Shown here: positions 1-10,710 of the stretch, in pieces
How positions within the stretch are numbered: position 1 is the first letter of the stretch
Layout of the letters: every line of letters begins with the position of its first letter
Source of the DNA: Penaeus vannamei
Lineage: Eukaryota; Arthropoda; Malacostraca; Decapoda; Penaeidae
NCBI RefSeq assembly: GCF_042767895.1
Contig: NC_091557.1
Location: forward strand, 36,774,627-36,794,626
DNA length: 20,000 nucleotides
Direction of reading: 5' to 3'
Notes under the pieces: generated by a model
The model's input: the letters and a program-made list of their open reading frames with translations, nothing else
Databases searched by the model: none
Told to the model about the DNA's origin: nothing
Made by a program: the position numbers and the translations under genes

Positions 1-808
1 CAATGGTATTGAAAATTATTATATATATTAATTATTCACATACAAGTTAAATCTTCACTTCATATTTCAAGGAAACACTTTTCTTTACCCCTTCTGCCTG
101 AGCTTTCATGAAACATCTGATTCTGAGTAGGAGAAAAATGGAATCCGAAGCAGTTATTGCATCTAGTGAATACAATATCATATATCAACGGTGATTCAGA
201 AAAAAATAAAAAAAAATTTATTGATGCCAGCAATAACATTTTATGAATTTACAATACACGTAAAAATTAAGTCTTCCATGTGATGGTAAGCAGTCCTTTT
301 AGTCCCAACAGTAAATGAAATGAGGAAGTGGATAACCGTAGAGTTTTGCGTTTATATTTCCAGAGATGAGCTTTTGGTGATATATTCATGTTTCATGCAG
401 GAACTGTTACGACCATTTCAAAGATCTGTTTGCGCTTTAAGTATTGCAAAACAAACTATATCAAATCTGCAATCACTATTCGTTATCCAGTGAAAATCTT
501 ACAGTAGCTTACTTAGCAGAACACAGACATCCATCCGTTTTGTGATTTTCTTGTATAAAGGAACATGGCAATTGCCCAACAAGAACGTAATTAGATTTTC
601 GGTGATGGCGTGCATATATTGATATTATTGCTATTGTAAAGAGACATCACAGTTATCATAAAAAAATATGTAAGATATTTGCAAGTAAACGAAAGGTGTA
701 TGTTCAGATATTCAAGTCAATTATATGTACTTTTTCTGCTATAGCCACTCTGTAAAGCTGCTTCGGGGATTACAATAAGTAGGGCCGAATGCGTTATAGG
801 GAGGATGA
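1..808. other. AT-rich non-coding stretch
   Basis: No convincing coding region is visible on either strand. If the minus-strand exon proposed at 809-884 is real, this stretch would hold its 3' UTR: the minus strand reads AATAAA near 218-223 (plus-strand TTTATT after an A-rich run). Nothing else stands out. Confidence 0.4.
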
Positions 809-884
809 TTAATATTGTTGTTCAGATTCCCCATCACTTCCTTGCTCGGGATCCATATTGAGGCCAGATGAAAAGGCTTTACCT
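809..884 (-). CDS. Possible terminal coding exon of an unidentified gene (minus strand)
   Basis: Read on the minus strand, a pyrimidine-rich tract (positions 905-888) ends in TTTTACAG, a good 3' splice site. It is followed by an open frame of 25 codons to a TAA stop at 811-809. The predicted C-terminus is hydrophilic and acidic and ends MDPEQGSDGESEQQY, which reads like a natural protein tail. The first base of the exon would complete a split codon. No upstream exon was found in this window, and I do not recognise the protein. The alternative is a chance 75-nt open frame beside a pyrimidine tract. The call rests only on the acceptor site and residue composition. Confidence 0.28.
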
Positions 885-1720
885 CTGTAAAATTAAAGGA
901 AAAGGAGGATTCTGGATTATTTGTTGGTATTTTTTTGGACTTTCCCTCTGTGGTACATTTGCTTTGAGTAAGTCCAGGTAGATGTATCTTTACTATGATG
1001 ACTTAACGGAAATATTTTCATTTTGTCGATACAGTTGGCAAAAGGCAAAGCATACAGAGTATAGGTTACTCAAGTTTTTTTTTTTTTTTTTGTGTGTGTG
1101 TGTAACATGGAGGTGAACAGCTGAAAGATGATACATTCGAATATAAAGACCATATACCGAGCATATTTCGTAAGCAAGAATTAATGGTTTATGAAAGATG
1201 GCGTTTATTTGCAAAATAAAAGCAGTTTCAATGTTGTTATACAAAACACACGGAAACTTATGTTCGGTATGGATTTGTGCCGTGTAAATTATGTGCCTTT
1301 GATTAATGAAGGTAAGCCTTGCTCTATTAGCTAAGTAGTGTGAATAATATAGGTCATTTTCTCTAGCATAGTGTTTCCCACTTGTAATCTTCCCATCAGA
1401 AAGGGGTTTCATGTACGTAGACGCAATATATAGCATAATGATGAAAGGAAGATTGTATATTCCAGAAATTAAGCAATAAATAGATCTCTATCATGAAGTT
1501 GCAAAAATCAGTTAATGCAGTAACACACTAATGGCATTATATAAGATTCTCTGACCAGGAAACGATAAAGGATTAAACTGTAGTTTACAAGTTCAACCGC
1601 ATCATAACCCTTTTTACACTCGCTCCATACTGTCCGTGAATAAAGGAGAAAAGAAAAGAAATCTTTTCTTGTAATTATAGATACGTTAGCACAGAAAGTA
1701 CAGTCACACTCACTTAGCAG
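885..1720. other. Anonymous AT-rich DNA
   Basis: Open frames here on the minus strand are short and contain homopolymer-encoded runs, such as the Lys run opposite the poly-T tract. They show no recognisable domain. No RNA gene was seen. If the terminal exon at 809-884 is real, this stretch would lie in its last intron. Confidence 0.4.
1075..1103. repeat. Poly-T followed by (TG)n microsatellite
   Basis: About 17 T residues run directly into roughly six TG units. This is a simple repeat with no coding value, although the reverse strand gives a lysine run in an open frame. Confidence 0.9.
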
Positions 1721-1864
1721 ACCTGACTCGCGGTGTCCTGTTACCTCACTGACAGCAATCACCCGTCAAGTTTCAATATTTACTCGGCTTTGTCGGTGAA
1801 ATCCACAACATGAAAAGTCCCGCGTGATGTAAGACAAGACACCGGCCACTCCTTGTTCCTTTAC
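1721..1864 (+). repeat. Left arm of inverted repeat
   Basis: Its reverse complement matches 2803-2954. It starts ACCTGACTC and includes TTACCTCACTGACAGC and a block reading GGTGAAATCCACAACATG. The inner end fades around 1864. Confidence 0.6.
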
Positions 1865-2802
1865 TCCTTTACTGCACTATCTGCGAATATGTGTACCATT
1901 CATTAGAATCCCTTTGTTTTTGCTTTGTTTGGCTTTGTGTACCTGATGTAGACATAAACCGGAGTCTTGCCTACGAAAGCTATTCATTTGGTAAGAAAAT
2001 TAAACTTGTCATTATCTATTTTCCTCGCATGTGTAAATCAATGTTAACTATTAAAAGATTAAAGATTCGTGTGCTAACACTGCACTTTTTGACAGTGTGC
2101 GTTCAATATCTTCTAGAAATCTATCCCACATAATGTTCACTTAGTTAAATCCTTTTGTTGGTCTGAAGTGGGATTTATTCCATTGCAATATTGATCAAAT
2201 ATTAGTTGAAGTTGGTGATCTAACCACGTGAAATACATCATTTTTCAATTCACCAACAACTTTTTAATCAGTTACTTGAGACGTTAACAATAAAGGTGAC
2301 ACAAAATATACGAAGCATATGCAAGGATCAAAATTTCTGAAGCAATCACTCTTGTTCGAATATTCAAGTTCATTAAAGCACCTGGAATGACATATTCCCG
2401 GCAATTAACTTTAAGTCCACATTTTTGGTAATATCAAGCATGTCATTCTTCTAATTCTAGAGCGCTAAAGAGAGAAATGTGTATAATTACATTATTTTAC
2501 ACCAATGCGTGTTAATGTATTAAATTACTGTATGTGTTTCTGTTGGAATAATTATTAATGGTAGCCATTAAGCGGAAATTAAAATCGCACCTTTTTATTA
2601 TCAGTCACATCGAACAGATTTTATCTTTTGAAGAAAATTCTTTATCTGTTTTTAGTCCTTATCTGTACTTATTACAACTACCACTGTCATCCTCATCATC
2701 ATCCCCATGATTATTAAAAGCATCGTTAAAAATAAAATGACAAGCACTTCAACACTGTATCGGACACCAGATAGTTACAAATATTAAGGTCATTAAGATG
2801 AG

Positions 2803-2954
2803 GTAAAGGTAAAAAAGTGTGGGCGTGTCCAGTCCTTCATTACGCGGACTTTTTCATGTTGTGGATTTCACCAACAAAGCCGAGTAAATATTGGGACTTC
2901 GCGGTTATGAGGCCGAGTGCTGTCAGTGAGGTAACCGGATCACTTGAGTCAGGT
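2803..2954 (-). repeat. Right arm of inverted repeat
   Basis: It contains CATGTTGTGGATTTCACC and GCTGTCAGTGAGGTAAC, the inverted counterparts of the left-arm blocks, and ends in GAGTCAGGT. It carries a few extra bases relative to the left arm (about 152 against 144 bp). Confidence 0.6.
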
Positions 2955-2962
2955 ACAGAAAA

Positions 2963-2989
2963 GGGGGGGAGGGGGTGGAGGGGGGAGGG
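2963..2989 (+). other. G-run cluster with G-quadruplex potential
   Basis: Four runs of three or more G lie within 27 bases (7, 5, 6 and 3 G), separated by one to four bases. This matches the usual quadruplex-forming pattern on the plus strand. It starts 8 bp outside the right arm of the inverted repeat. Confidence 0.6.
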
Positions 2990-3039
2990 TATTCCTATGA
3001 TTAGTAACGCTTTTAATTCAGTAATCGTTTGATTGGGAA

Positions 3040-3375
3040 TTTTTTACTGTCTTGGAGCTGGCCGATTTTAATATGATTGGATTGGCCAAGTTTACCGAGT
3101 AGGGAAAGGTCCAAGCGATCGAGTTCAATCTCTCGGATTCCCTTCGGCGCTACCTGTTAATTGCCCGACCACTTGTTGCCTCACCTGACCTAATCCCAGC
3201 CCGTGTAGGGTCAGCGATTCCCGGCGTTCGGCGACCTTGAATTATCCGCCTGGAGAATCCCAACTGGAACGTGCGCGTACATGTTGGCGATCGTCGGAGA
3301 GTGGACGGAACAGCGGGATAATGTGCAAATCCCGCGGTGGATTTCCGTCTACATGAGGATCAGAAATGGCACGTG
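3040..3375 (+). repeat. GC-rich dispersed-repeat candidate with tRNA-like A and B boxes
   Basis: This island is clearly richer in GC than its neighbours and ends where the AAT-rich field begins. TGGCCAAGTTT (3083-3093) resembles a pol III A box. GAGTTCAATCTC (3121-3132) resembles a B box and can form a short stem-loop (CGAG/CTCG). The order and spacing of about 38 bp fit a tRNA-derived SINE head. No poly-A or simple tail is clear, and no second copy lies in the window. It could equally be a fragment of another repeat. Confidence 0.3.
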
Positions 3376-3419
3376 ACAGTGATCAGATCTGTCATGTTGT
3401 TGATGTGGCTATGATAGTG

Positions 3420-4915
<1,496 letters not shown>

Positions 4916-5097
4916 GCTAGAGATATATGTTTGTTATGAGGAGTACCGGCGGTGGTAAATCATAAAAAGAAAAGAAAAAAAATCCTTGAATCAGTTGATT
5001 GTTAATAATCATAAATTATTGCAGTGCCATTAGCTGTGCTAATCTCCTGGTCGACTCTAATTCAATGAAATTAATAAATCTTATCTATTTTCCACAG

Positions 5098-5160
5098 CCA
5101 ATCCCAACCCTCCACGTCACATGGAAGGCGTGGTCTTCCTGACCGCTGGCGCATTTAAGC
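5098..5160 (+). promoter_or_regulatory. Core promoter of HLH gene copy 1
   Basis: In order: CCAAT (5098-5102), CACGTCAC CRE-like site (5113-5120), GGCGTGGTC, CCTGACCGCTGGCGC, and TTTAA (5154-5158) as a TATA-like box about 87 bp before the start codon. This copy lacks the roughly 11-bp GGGCGG-containing stretch present between GGCGTGGTC and CTTCCTGACC in the other three copies. A GACCACA Runx-like site (5179-5185) follows in the leader. The transcription start is not determined. Confidence 0.65.
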
Positions 5161-5244
5161 GCCACTCGGCAATTCCACGACCACACATCTCACTCGCACC
5201 CCCATCTCTTCAGAAGATCACCAGTGCAATCCTTTGTCTGAAAG

Positions 5245-5841
5245 ATGAACTGCATCAACAATGGAACCATGGCCGCCATGGCAGCAGCCCTCGCCGCCAA
5301 CTCCACCATGTCGTCCGATAAGACGCAGATGCGCCTCTACCTCGATAGACTCAAGGCCATGGTGCCTCAGTGTCCCAAGAACCGCAAGGTGTCCAGACAG
5401 GAGCTCATCGAACACGTCATCAACTACATCAGCGACCTCGAGGACACCCTCCAGTCAGACTCGGATTCAGAGGCCGACAGTCCTCCAGCGAGTCCTACCA
5501 CTGACTTCAGCTTCAGCGACTCCTTCAACCAGTACGCCCAGTATGGTGGCTACGATCAGCAGTCTCAGTTAAGTGGCTACAGTCAAGACTCTCATCTCAG
5601 CGGCTACAGTCAGCAGCCCCAGTTCGGAGACTCGTTCAAGCAGCAGCCCCAGTACGGCGGTTACGGAACGCAGCCTCACCAGTACTCCCAGCAGCAGTAC
5701 AGCCAAGAAAATTCCATGATGATGGACGAGTCCCACGGAAGCAGCGACTACAGCAAGTACTACGGAAGCAGTTCTGCCAATTACTCACTCGGCCACTCGA
5801 CGCAGAGCATGGAGATGGACACGTACGGTTTTGGATATTAA
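5245..5841 (+). CDS. emc-like: Id/Extramacrochaetae-like HLH inhibitor with Tyr/Gln/Gly/Ser-rich tail, copy 1
   Basis: This 198-residue protein is encoded by one uninterrupted reading frame. Residues about 27-70 form a helix-loop-helix: helix 1 LYLDRLKAMVP, loop QCPKNRKVS, helix 2 ELIEHVINYISDLEDTL. The preceding residues (MAAMAAALAANSTMSSDKTQ) contain no basic cluster, so DNA binding is not expected. Id/Emc proteins of this kind heterodimerise with bHLH factors and block their binding to E-boxes in the nucleus. Residues 71-80 (SDSDSEADSP) are an acidic serine tract suited to casein kinase 2. Residues 95-198 are low-complexity, with repeated GYSQ, QQPQYG and QQYSQ motifs, ending TYGFGY. The length is close to Drosophila Emc, at about 200 residues. 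Start chosen: first ATG, context AAAGATGA; Met9 and Met12 have even stronger contexts. GC content is far above the flanks. The family assignment is firm; the role of the tail is unknown. Confidence 0.88.
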   Translation: MNCINNGTMAAMAAALAANSTMSSDKTQMRLYLDRLKAMVPQCPKNRKVSRQELIEHVINYISDLEDTLQSDSDSEADSPPASPTTDFSFSDSFNQYAQYGGYDQQSQLSGYSQDSHLSGYSQQPQFGDSFKQQPQYGGYGTQPHQYSQQQYSQENSMMMDESHGSSDYSKYYGSSSANYSLGHSTQSMEMDTYGFGY

Positions 5842-5863
5842 TGTTAGTCGATAAATTTCATCA

Positions 5864-5871
5864 TGTATATA
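5864..5871 (+). promoter_or_regulatory. Pumilio-type element in copy 1 3' UTR
   Basis: TGTATATA lies 22 nt after the stop codon and matches the Pumilio recognition consensus UGUANAUA. A second match, TGTACATA, lies at 5901-5908. Equivalent sites occur at similar positions after all four genes. Confidence 0.5.
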
Positions 5872-5933
5872 GTCTCATCCCACATCATGCACAAATACCA
5901 TGTACATAGTTATATAATGTTTAACAGAAAATG

Positions 5934-5939
5934 AATAAA
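5934..5939 (+). terminator. Polyadenylation signal of copy 1
   Basis: AATAAA lies 93 nt after the stop codon in an AT-rich 3' flank. It is the first canonical signal downstream and would give a short 3' UTR of roughly 110-120 nt. Confidence 0.6.
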
Positions 5940-6369
5940 AGGAAGAAATTGAACACTGGATATTTTGTACTGCCATTCCCTATGTGAACATTAAACCCAC
6001 ATACAGGCAAATTTCCTAAAAATTCTCAGACAATTATTCAATAACTTTAATTTTGCATAGATATAACCACGGTGCAAATCGATAATGTTCAAACATATTG
6101 AAGGTATTCTGTAAATTGCACATGGAAATCACAGTGACAATGGAACGATTCATATATAAGTAGACAAATAAAAGCAACATTTCAAACAAATAATCATCCG
6201 TTGAACAGTCATTTACTTCAATATCTTTAATTGCTAAACCAACCCAAAAGTTCCAACTGACTTTTAAGTTGAAATCGAAGCTTCAAAGGAAAAAAAAAAC
6301 TGGGTAGTGGAAAGAGGGTGGGTTGTATATCATTATTTTCTACAGAGCACTGCATTTCCATGCCTATAT

Positions 6370-6372
<3 letters not shown>
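5940..6372. other. AT-rich intergenic DNA downstream of copy 1
   Basis: No gene, RNA or second copy of any array element is seen. The 3' flank cannot be aligned by eye with the 3' flanks of copies 2-4 beyond the first few tens of bases. Confidence 0.5.
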
Positions 6373-6435
<63 letters not shown>

Positions 6436-6485
6436 ACATTATATATATATATATATATATCTTATATATACATTATATATATATA

Positions 6486-6545
<60 letters not shown>
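6373..6545. repeat. Long (AT)n microsatellite
   Basis: About 170 bp of almost uninterrupted AT dinucleotides, broken by short interruptions such as TATTAT, ACATTAT and CTTATATATACATTAT. Apparent open frames here encode only Tyr/Ile alternation. Confidence 0.95.
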
Positions 6546-6548
<3 letters not shown>

Positions 6549-6710
6549 GTTTCATAGCCTTACAGTTCCTAGTGTGATCAATTATCAGTATATATATACA
6601 CAAATACTTATTCATATATCTATATCTAACAAATACACATACATGTATATCTATAAATGTGTGTATATGTATGTGTGTGTGTGGGAATAAACAAATATGC
6701 GTGTGTATGG

Positions 6711-6775
6711 CATGCATGAATAAATGTAATGCACACAAACACATGTATGTGTGTGTGCATTACATTTATTCATAC
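6711..6775. repeat. Hairpin-forming inverted repeat
   Basis: GAATAAATGTAATGCACAC (6718-6736) recurs as its reverse complement, GTGTGCATTACATTTATTC (6753-6771). CA/TG repeats between them also pair, leaving a very small loop around ACATGTATGT. The arms continue imperfectly outward to about 6714 and 6775. Confidence 0.7.
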
Positions 6776-6799
6776 ACACAAACACATATAGATAGATAG

Positions 6800-9215
6800 A
6801 TATTTTCTGTACATATGTATGTTATTAGTGTAAGCCCAATAAATAGCCACTGATAAAATCGAGATTTATATCACCAAACATGTCGGTGTAAGTCAAAATA
6901 CAGCTAAGAAGGAATGAGAAGATAGTAAGTCAGCTATTTACGTAAGAAAAACGTGTTAGCTGATCTTTTGAACTTTTCAAGAGTAGAAGTTACAGTCTCG
7001 GAAGGCAATCTGTCCCAAAGCCTACACATGGCAGTAAAAAGGCATATAGAAAACTGACTCTCAGACGATCGACTTGCATCAAATGTTCTTAAATTGAGGG
7101 TCATAAAACTTCTGGTAACTCTTGCAGGTTGATAAAAATCAGAAGAAAAAAATGTAGAGGGATGTCAAATGTCCAAATTTGTCAGACAAGAGACATTTAA
7201 TGGAATTAAAAGAACGATCAAGCAGTCTTAAGTGTGACTCTGCATCAGATAACCACACAGGAGAACAATACTCAAAATGGGGCAGAATAAAAGAAACATC
7301 TACAAGTAATGTCATTTTCATAGATTTTCTTGCACTTGCAAATGATGCCTCACTTAGATGAAATTACCCGGGCCATATTCCTAATTCCTACTTAGACTTA
7401 CTATGATTTAATTTCATGCCCCACCGAGCACCATGATTTAATTATCATCAAGTCTACAGTGAGACTGTCAGCTACTATTGCCTAGTTGCCGGAGAAAGAA
7501 TATCAGCACAAAGAGAAGTATCATCAGCATATGCCAACATCTTATTAGTAATGTCAGACCCCATATCGTGTATATCTATAATAAAGAGCAAAGAACCAAG
7601 AACACTACCCTGAGGAACCCTAGAAGACACACGGGAATACGAGCTAAATCTACCCTGAACATGAGCACGCTGCTCCCTACTAGTTAAAAGTTCAGTTAAA
7701 ATACTTAAAATTTTACCACCAACACCAACAAACTGTAACTTAAAAATTAAAGTCTGTACTAAAATCTAGAGAGACGAGCCCGACTCATGACCTTTAAATA
7801 CTGCATTTCATGCAGTATTCATAAGCAATGCATAATTGCAGTCCCCTTTTAAAACCAAACTGAGTTTCTGGAAGAAATGGTTTCAGGTGGACAGAAAGAC
7901 GTCTGACCAGCAAACGTTCAAAAACCTTAGATAAAATTGGTATAACTGAAATGGGCCTATATTCAGTAGGTGAAGACTGTAGTGGGCCCTTGGGAATAGG
8001 GGTAACATTACCAAAGCGCCAGCATTCTGAAAATGACACTTTATGAACTAAAAGGCGTAAGATTACGGCTAATTTATGGGCTGATTGACCATTTAGACTT
8101 TTTAAAATAAAAGTAAACGAGCCATTAGGGTCTACTCCACCTCAATCACCTAATTCTGATAGCAGATCTTTAATTTCAGAGAGCCTGGAAGCAAATTAAT
8201 TAAAACATGGTGAGGGGTGACATGAAAGAGGAAGTTCAATATCTTCTAAACTTTTGAATTAAAACAATCTGTTAACAAGGTAGCTTTATCAATCGGACTA
8301 TATGTAACACTACCATCAGGTTTCATTAAAGAAAGATTGGAGGACTCAACACCAAACAGAGATGCTTGAAACGTTGTCCACCACTTATAAGGTTGTGAGG
8401 CTTCTGAGAGAACTTTCAGATGAACATTATATTCAAATTTAGCCTAAACATTAGTTGCTGTTTCGCATGGCAGCATAATTCCCCCAACAAGGACGAGTAC
8501 AGTTAGGAGACCAGAGATTATAGGCAGCATGTTTATTCCTGATGACACCATCTATGAAATCATGTTTTATCATGTGAACGAGATTCAAGAGTTTTGCTAG
8601 GTACAAACCTCATTATGTCCAACAATAACAACTTCAATAGGACAAGGAGCATTAAAAACCTTTCGCCAAACAATGCAATCAAAAGCATGGTGGACACCAT
8701 CCCATTTAATTCTAGAATTTAAGAAGACTTGTCTACTTACAGTAGAATCTGGTATAGGAAAGTCCAGTTGGATCTTACATGCTAGACTACAGTATTCGGA
8801 AGAACCTATTAGCGGATGGAGTCTACATCAATTACCCCTCTCACATCAGTTAATAAAAATCCTAAAGATTACTACTCCTGTGAGTTGTACCACGGACTAA
8901 CTGCTCACACCCAAATCTCAGGCAGAAATGCCATGCTGGTTAGTTGGGGACACAGAATTCAGCCAGTCTCGGCGGTGAGCATTAAAGTCACCTATGAATA
9001 TAAAGCAAGATTTACTATCATTCTCTTGAATGGAAATATATAAAGTCAGCAAACTTCTATAAGGACTAAAAATGTAGAAATTATTAAAAGGACTACACAC
9101 TCTCACAACCATGTATTCATGACAACATTCATACTTTGTAAAACGACTAGCATTAAAACCAACCCTAGAATATAAACACAAACCTTGGGCTCGAGGCAAA
9201 GAACTCCTACACAGC
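6800..9215 (-). mobile_element. 5'-truncated jockey/CR1-like LINE, inactive
   Basis: Translated pieces of one non-LTR retrotransposon lie in consistent order on the minus strand: endonuclease (about 9190-8900), linker, reverse transcriptase (about 8150-7480) and C-terminal domain (about 7320-6934). A short 3' tail follows, reaching a TAGATAGATAGATA tract at 6790-6803. The 5' end stops inside the endonuclease domain against a TA/CA microsatellite near 9220, a usual outcome of incomplete reverse transcription. The exact clade within the jockey/CR1 group was not determined. It sits between gene copies 1 and 2. Confidence 0.85.
6934..9210 (-). pseudogene. LINE ORF2 relic (endonuclease-reverse transcriptase)
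   Basis: Visible motifs, from the 5' end: FIFIGDFNAHRRDWLNSV with the endonuclease GDFNAH at 8992-8975; GGVDPNG at 8141-8121, preceded by an in-frame TGA at 8144-8142; WRFGNVTPIPKG, EYRPISVIPILSKVFERLL and TQFGFKRG between about 8020 and 7840; VPQGSVLGSLL near 7618-7590; the catalytic YADD at 7531-7520; then FILPHFEYCSPVWLSDAESH around 7290-7230. The end is LWDRLPSETVTSTLEKFKRS followed by a TAG at 6936-6934. Stops and frame changes interrupt it, and the stretch expected to carry the first catalytic Asp motif of the RT, after QFGFKRG, is damaged. It cannot encode an active enzyme. Confidence 0.82.
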
Positions 9216-9305
9216 AACAAAGGTGTATATATACACACACACACATATGTGTGTATACATGCATACACACATTAATACATATATGTGTGCATATACATAA
9301 TACGT
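9216..9305. repeat. TA/CA/TG microsatellite cluster at the LINE 5' boundary
   Basis: Alternating TATATA, (CA)n, TGTGTGTATA and ATACAT units adjoin the truncated end of the LINE. They are simple repeats only. Confidence 0.8.
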
Positions 9306-10131
9306 ACACTACGATTTCTCCATTTATGCGCCTTGCTCCTTGTGTCATTACGTTTTTACATATGCTTTTCAGTTTGTTAGATAAAAATCTAAGAAATAAA
9401 AGAATATACCTAATTGAGTTAAAAATCACCCACAAAAGCTTACAAATGAATAAGCTCGACAAGAACACATGTCCACATTGTTAGTATGCGTCTGTTTTCT
9501 CCTTTTCAAAGTATCTAATCATTCTCAAAATGCTCATCTAATTACATATCGACTGCACTCAATTCGTGTGTATTAAAATAAACTCCTAAAATCCTTCCAC
9601 GGACCGTTTTACAGAATTCTATATTGGGTTTATGTTCTGTGATTATCAACATTGCGCATTTCTTTTAGGATACTTTACAAGGCATTTTATAAACTAAAAT
9701 CTTCCTTGCTTACCGAATAGCTCGCAACATTTGAGAAAAATTATAGGCACAAACTTTAATAAAATTGTAAACAGTGTTTCTTGGAAATTCTCAAAATATT
9801 TGCCTTAGTTACCTCACAAAAGAAAACATACGTACATTTAACAAGAAATCGCCAAAATGAAATGGTTCTTGTGTGAAAAGATGAAGCGGTCAAAAAGATT
9901 TCTCAAAACTTTGATTAGACTTTCCTCAATCCTGTTTGGGCATATTCCCATAACTTGGTTTCGATATAAGAAAATGAAGAAAATTTGTAAAACATTCGTT
10001 TTATGGTGACGTATGACTGTGTGTAAGGTTACATTCTTATGCTGAAACTGGCAATCGTAATAAGACTATGGAAATAACAGTCTCAGCTTGATATAGATAA
10101 ACCTAATGTATATTCAGACAAATCTACATCC

Positions 10132-10136
<5 letters not shown>
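9306..10136. other. Anonymous intergenic DNA
   Basis: No recognisable coding region, RNA gene or repeat unit was found on either strand. Open frames are short and AT-driven. Confidence 0.45.

Positions 10137-10223
<87 letters not shown>
10137..10223. repeat. (GA)n microsatellite, 87 bp
   Basis: An uninterrupted run of about 43 GA units. It lies about 640 bp upstream of the copy 2 start codon. Long GA tracts can bind GAGA-type factors in arthropods, but nothing here shows that it is functional. Confidence 0.97.
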
Positions 10224-10229
<6 letters not shown>

Positions 10230-10289
10230 TTAAAATTAGTTTATTTTAATGAATGCTGAGTAATTGACTGCGAGTAATAATAATGATAA

Positions 10290-10345
10290 TTCGCTGACGA
10301 AATCTACTACTCTCGCTCGGTATTGTCCGTGTCACATAAGGTCAA
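10290..10345 (+). promoter_or_regulatory. Upstream block shared with copies 3 and 4 (copy 2 version)
   Basis: CGCTGACGAAATC followed by GTCACATAAGGTCA recurs upstream of copies 3 and 4 in the same order, although the DNA around it has diverged. AGGTCA at 10339-10344, preceded by AT, is an extended nuclear-receptor half-site. It lies about 575 bp upstream of the start codon. It could be an enhancer core or simply part of a dispersed repeat. Confidence 0.4.
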
Positions 10346-10710
10346 CATTGTGACTTTAGAGTACTTTTAGCTATGGAATCAGATTAACTTTCATGTTCAG
10401 TTGCAGTGTTGTAGACAGGAAAAATTTACGTAGATACGTTTGTTTGTACTCGCTTAGTGAAATATGAGGAACTACTTATATGATCTATATGCAACGTAAG
10501 ACTTAAGATTTGAAATCATCGCATATATAAATGTATGATTCAAAAAAGAAAATAAAAATGCATGTATATATGCCTGTCTATTCATACCTGAAAATATACT
10601 TGACTAAATATGGTCGAGTGTTTCATATGCTTATTCTTAGAAATTAATCCACTCAAATCCAAATCAGTAGACTTAAAATAAGCAAACAAATAATTCACAT
10701 TTTTATATGA
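10346..10710. other. Copy 2 upstream spacer
   Basis: AT-rich and without a gene. It does not align by eye with the corresponding spacers of copies 1, 3 or 4. Confidence 0.45.

Larger units (their letters stand above)
1721..2954. mobile_element. Candidate non-autonomous element bounded by ~150-bp inverted repeats
   Basis: The sequences at 1721-1864 and 2803-2954 are imperfect inverted copies of each other. The strongest blocks are 1774-1812 against 2855-2893 (39 bp, one mismatch) and 1736-1756 against 2919-2939 (21 bp, one mismatch). The outermost 9 bases are ACCTGACTC on the left and GAGTCAGGT on the right. The interior of about 940 bp is AT-rich with no transposase-like open frame. The structure fits a foldback or MITE-like DNA transposon, or two copies of one dispersed repeat that landed in opposite orientation. 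No clear target-site duplication could be identified. Confidence 0.45.

Noticed and set aside
3081..3140. Functional tRNA gene
   Set aside because: The A- and B-box-like strings are present, but no acceptor stem or cloverleaf can be formed around them.
5194..5216. Pyrimidine-rich CCCCCATCTCTTCAG in the leader as a 3' splice site
   Set aside because: It resembles an acceptor and would imply an upstream leader exon, but the complete CCAAT/CRE/TATA-like promoter lies immediately upstream and the tract is mostly lost in copy 4.
5218..5415. Antisense open frames opposite the HLH genes (also at 10793, 13572 and 17810)
   Set aside because: They mirror a GC-rich coding region and recur only because the sense gene is duplicated. 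No independent signal supports them.
6227..6744. Tyr/Ile-alternating open frames over the AT repeat
   Set aside because: These are products of (AT)n, which has no stop codon in some phases. There is no domain and no promoter.
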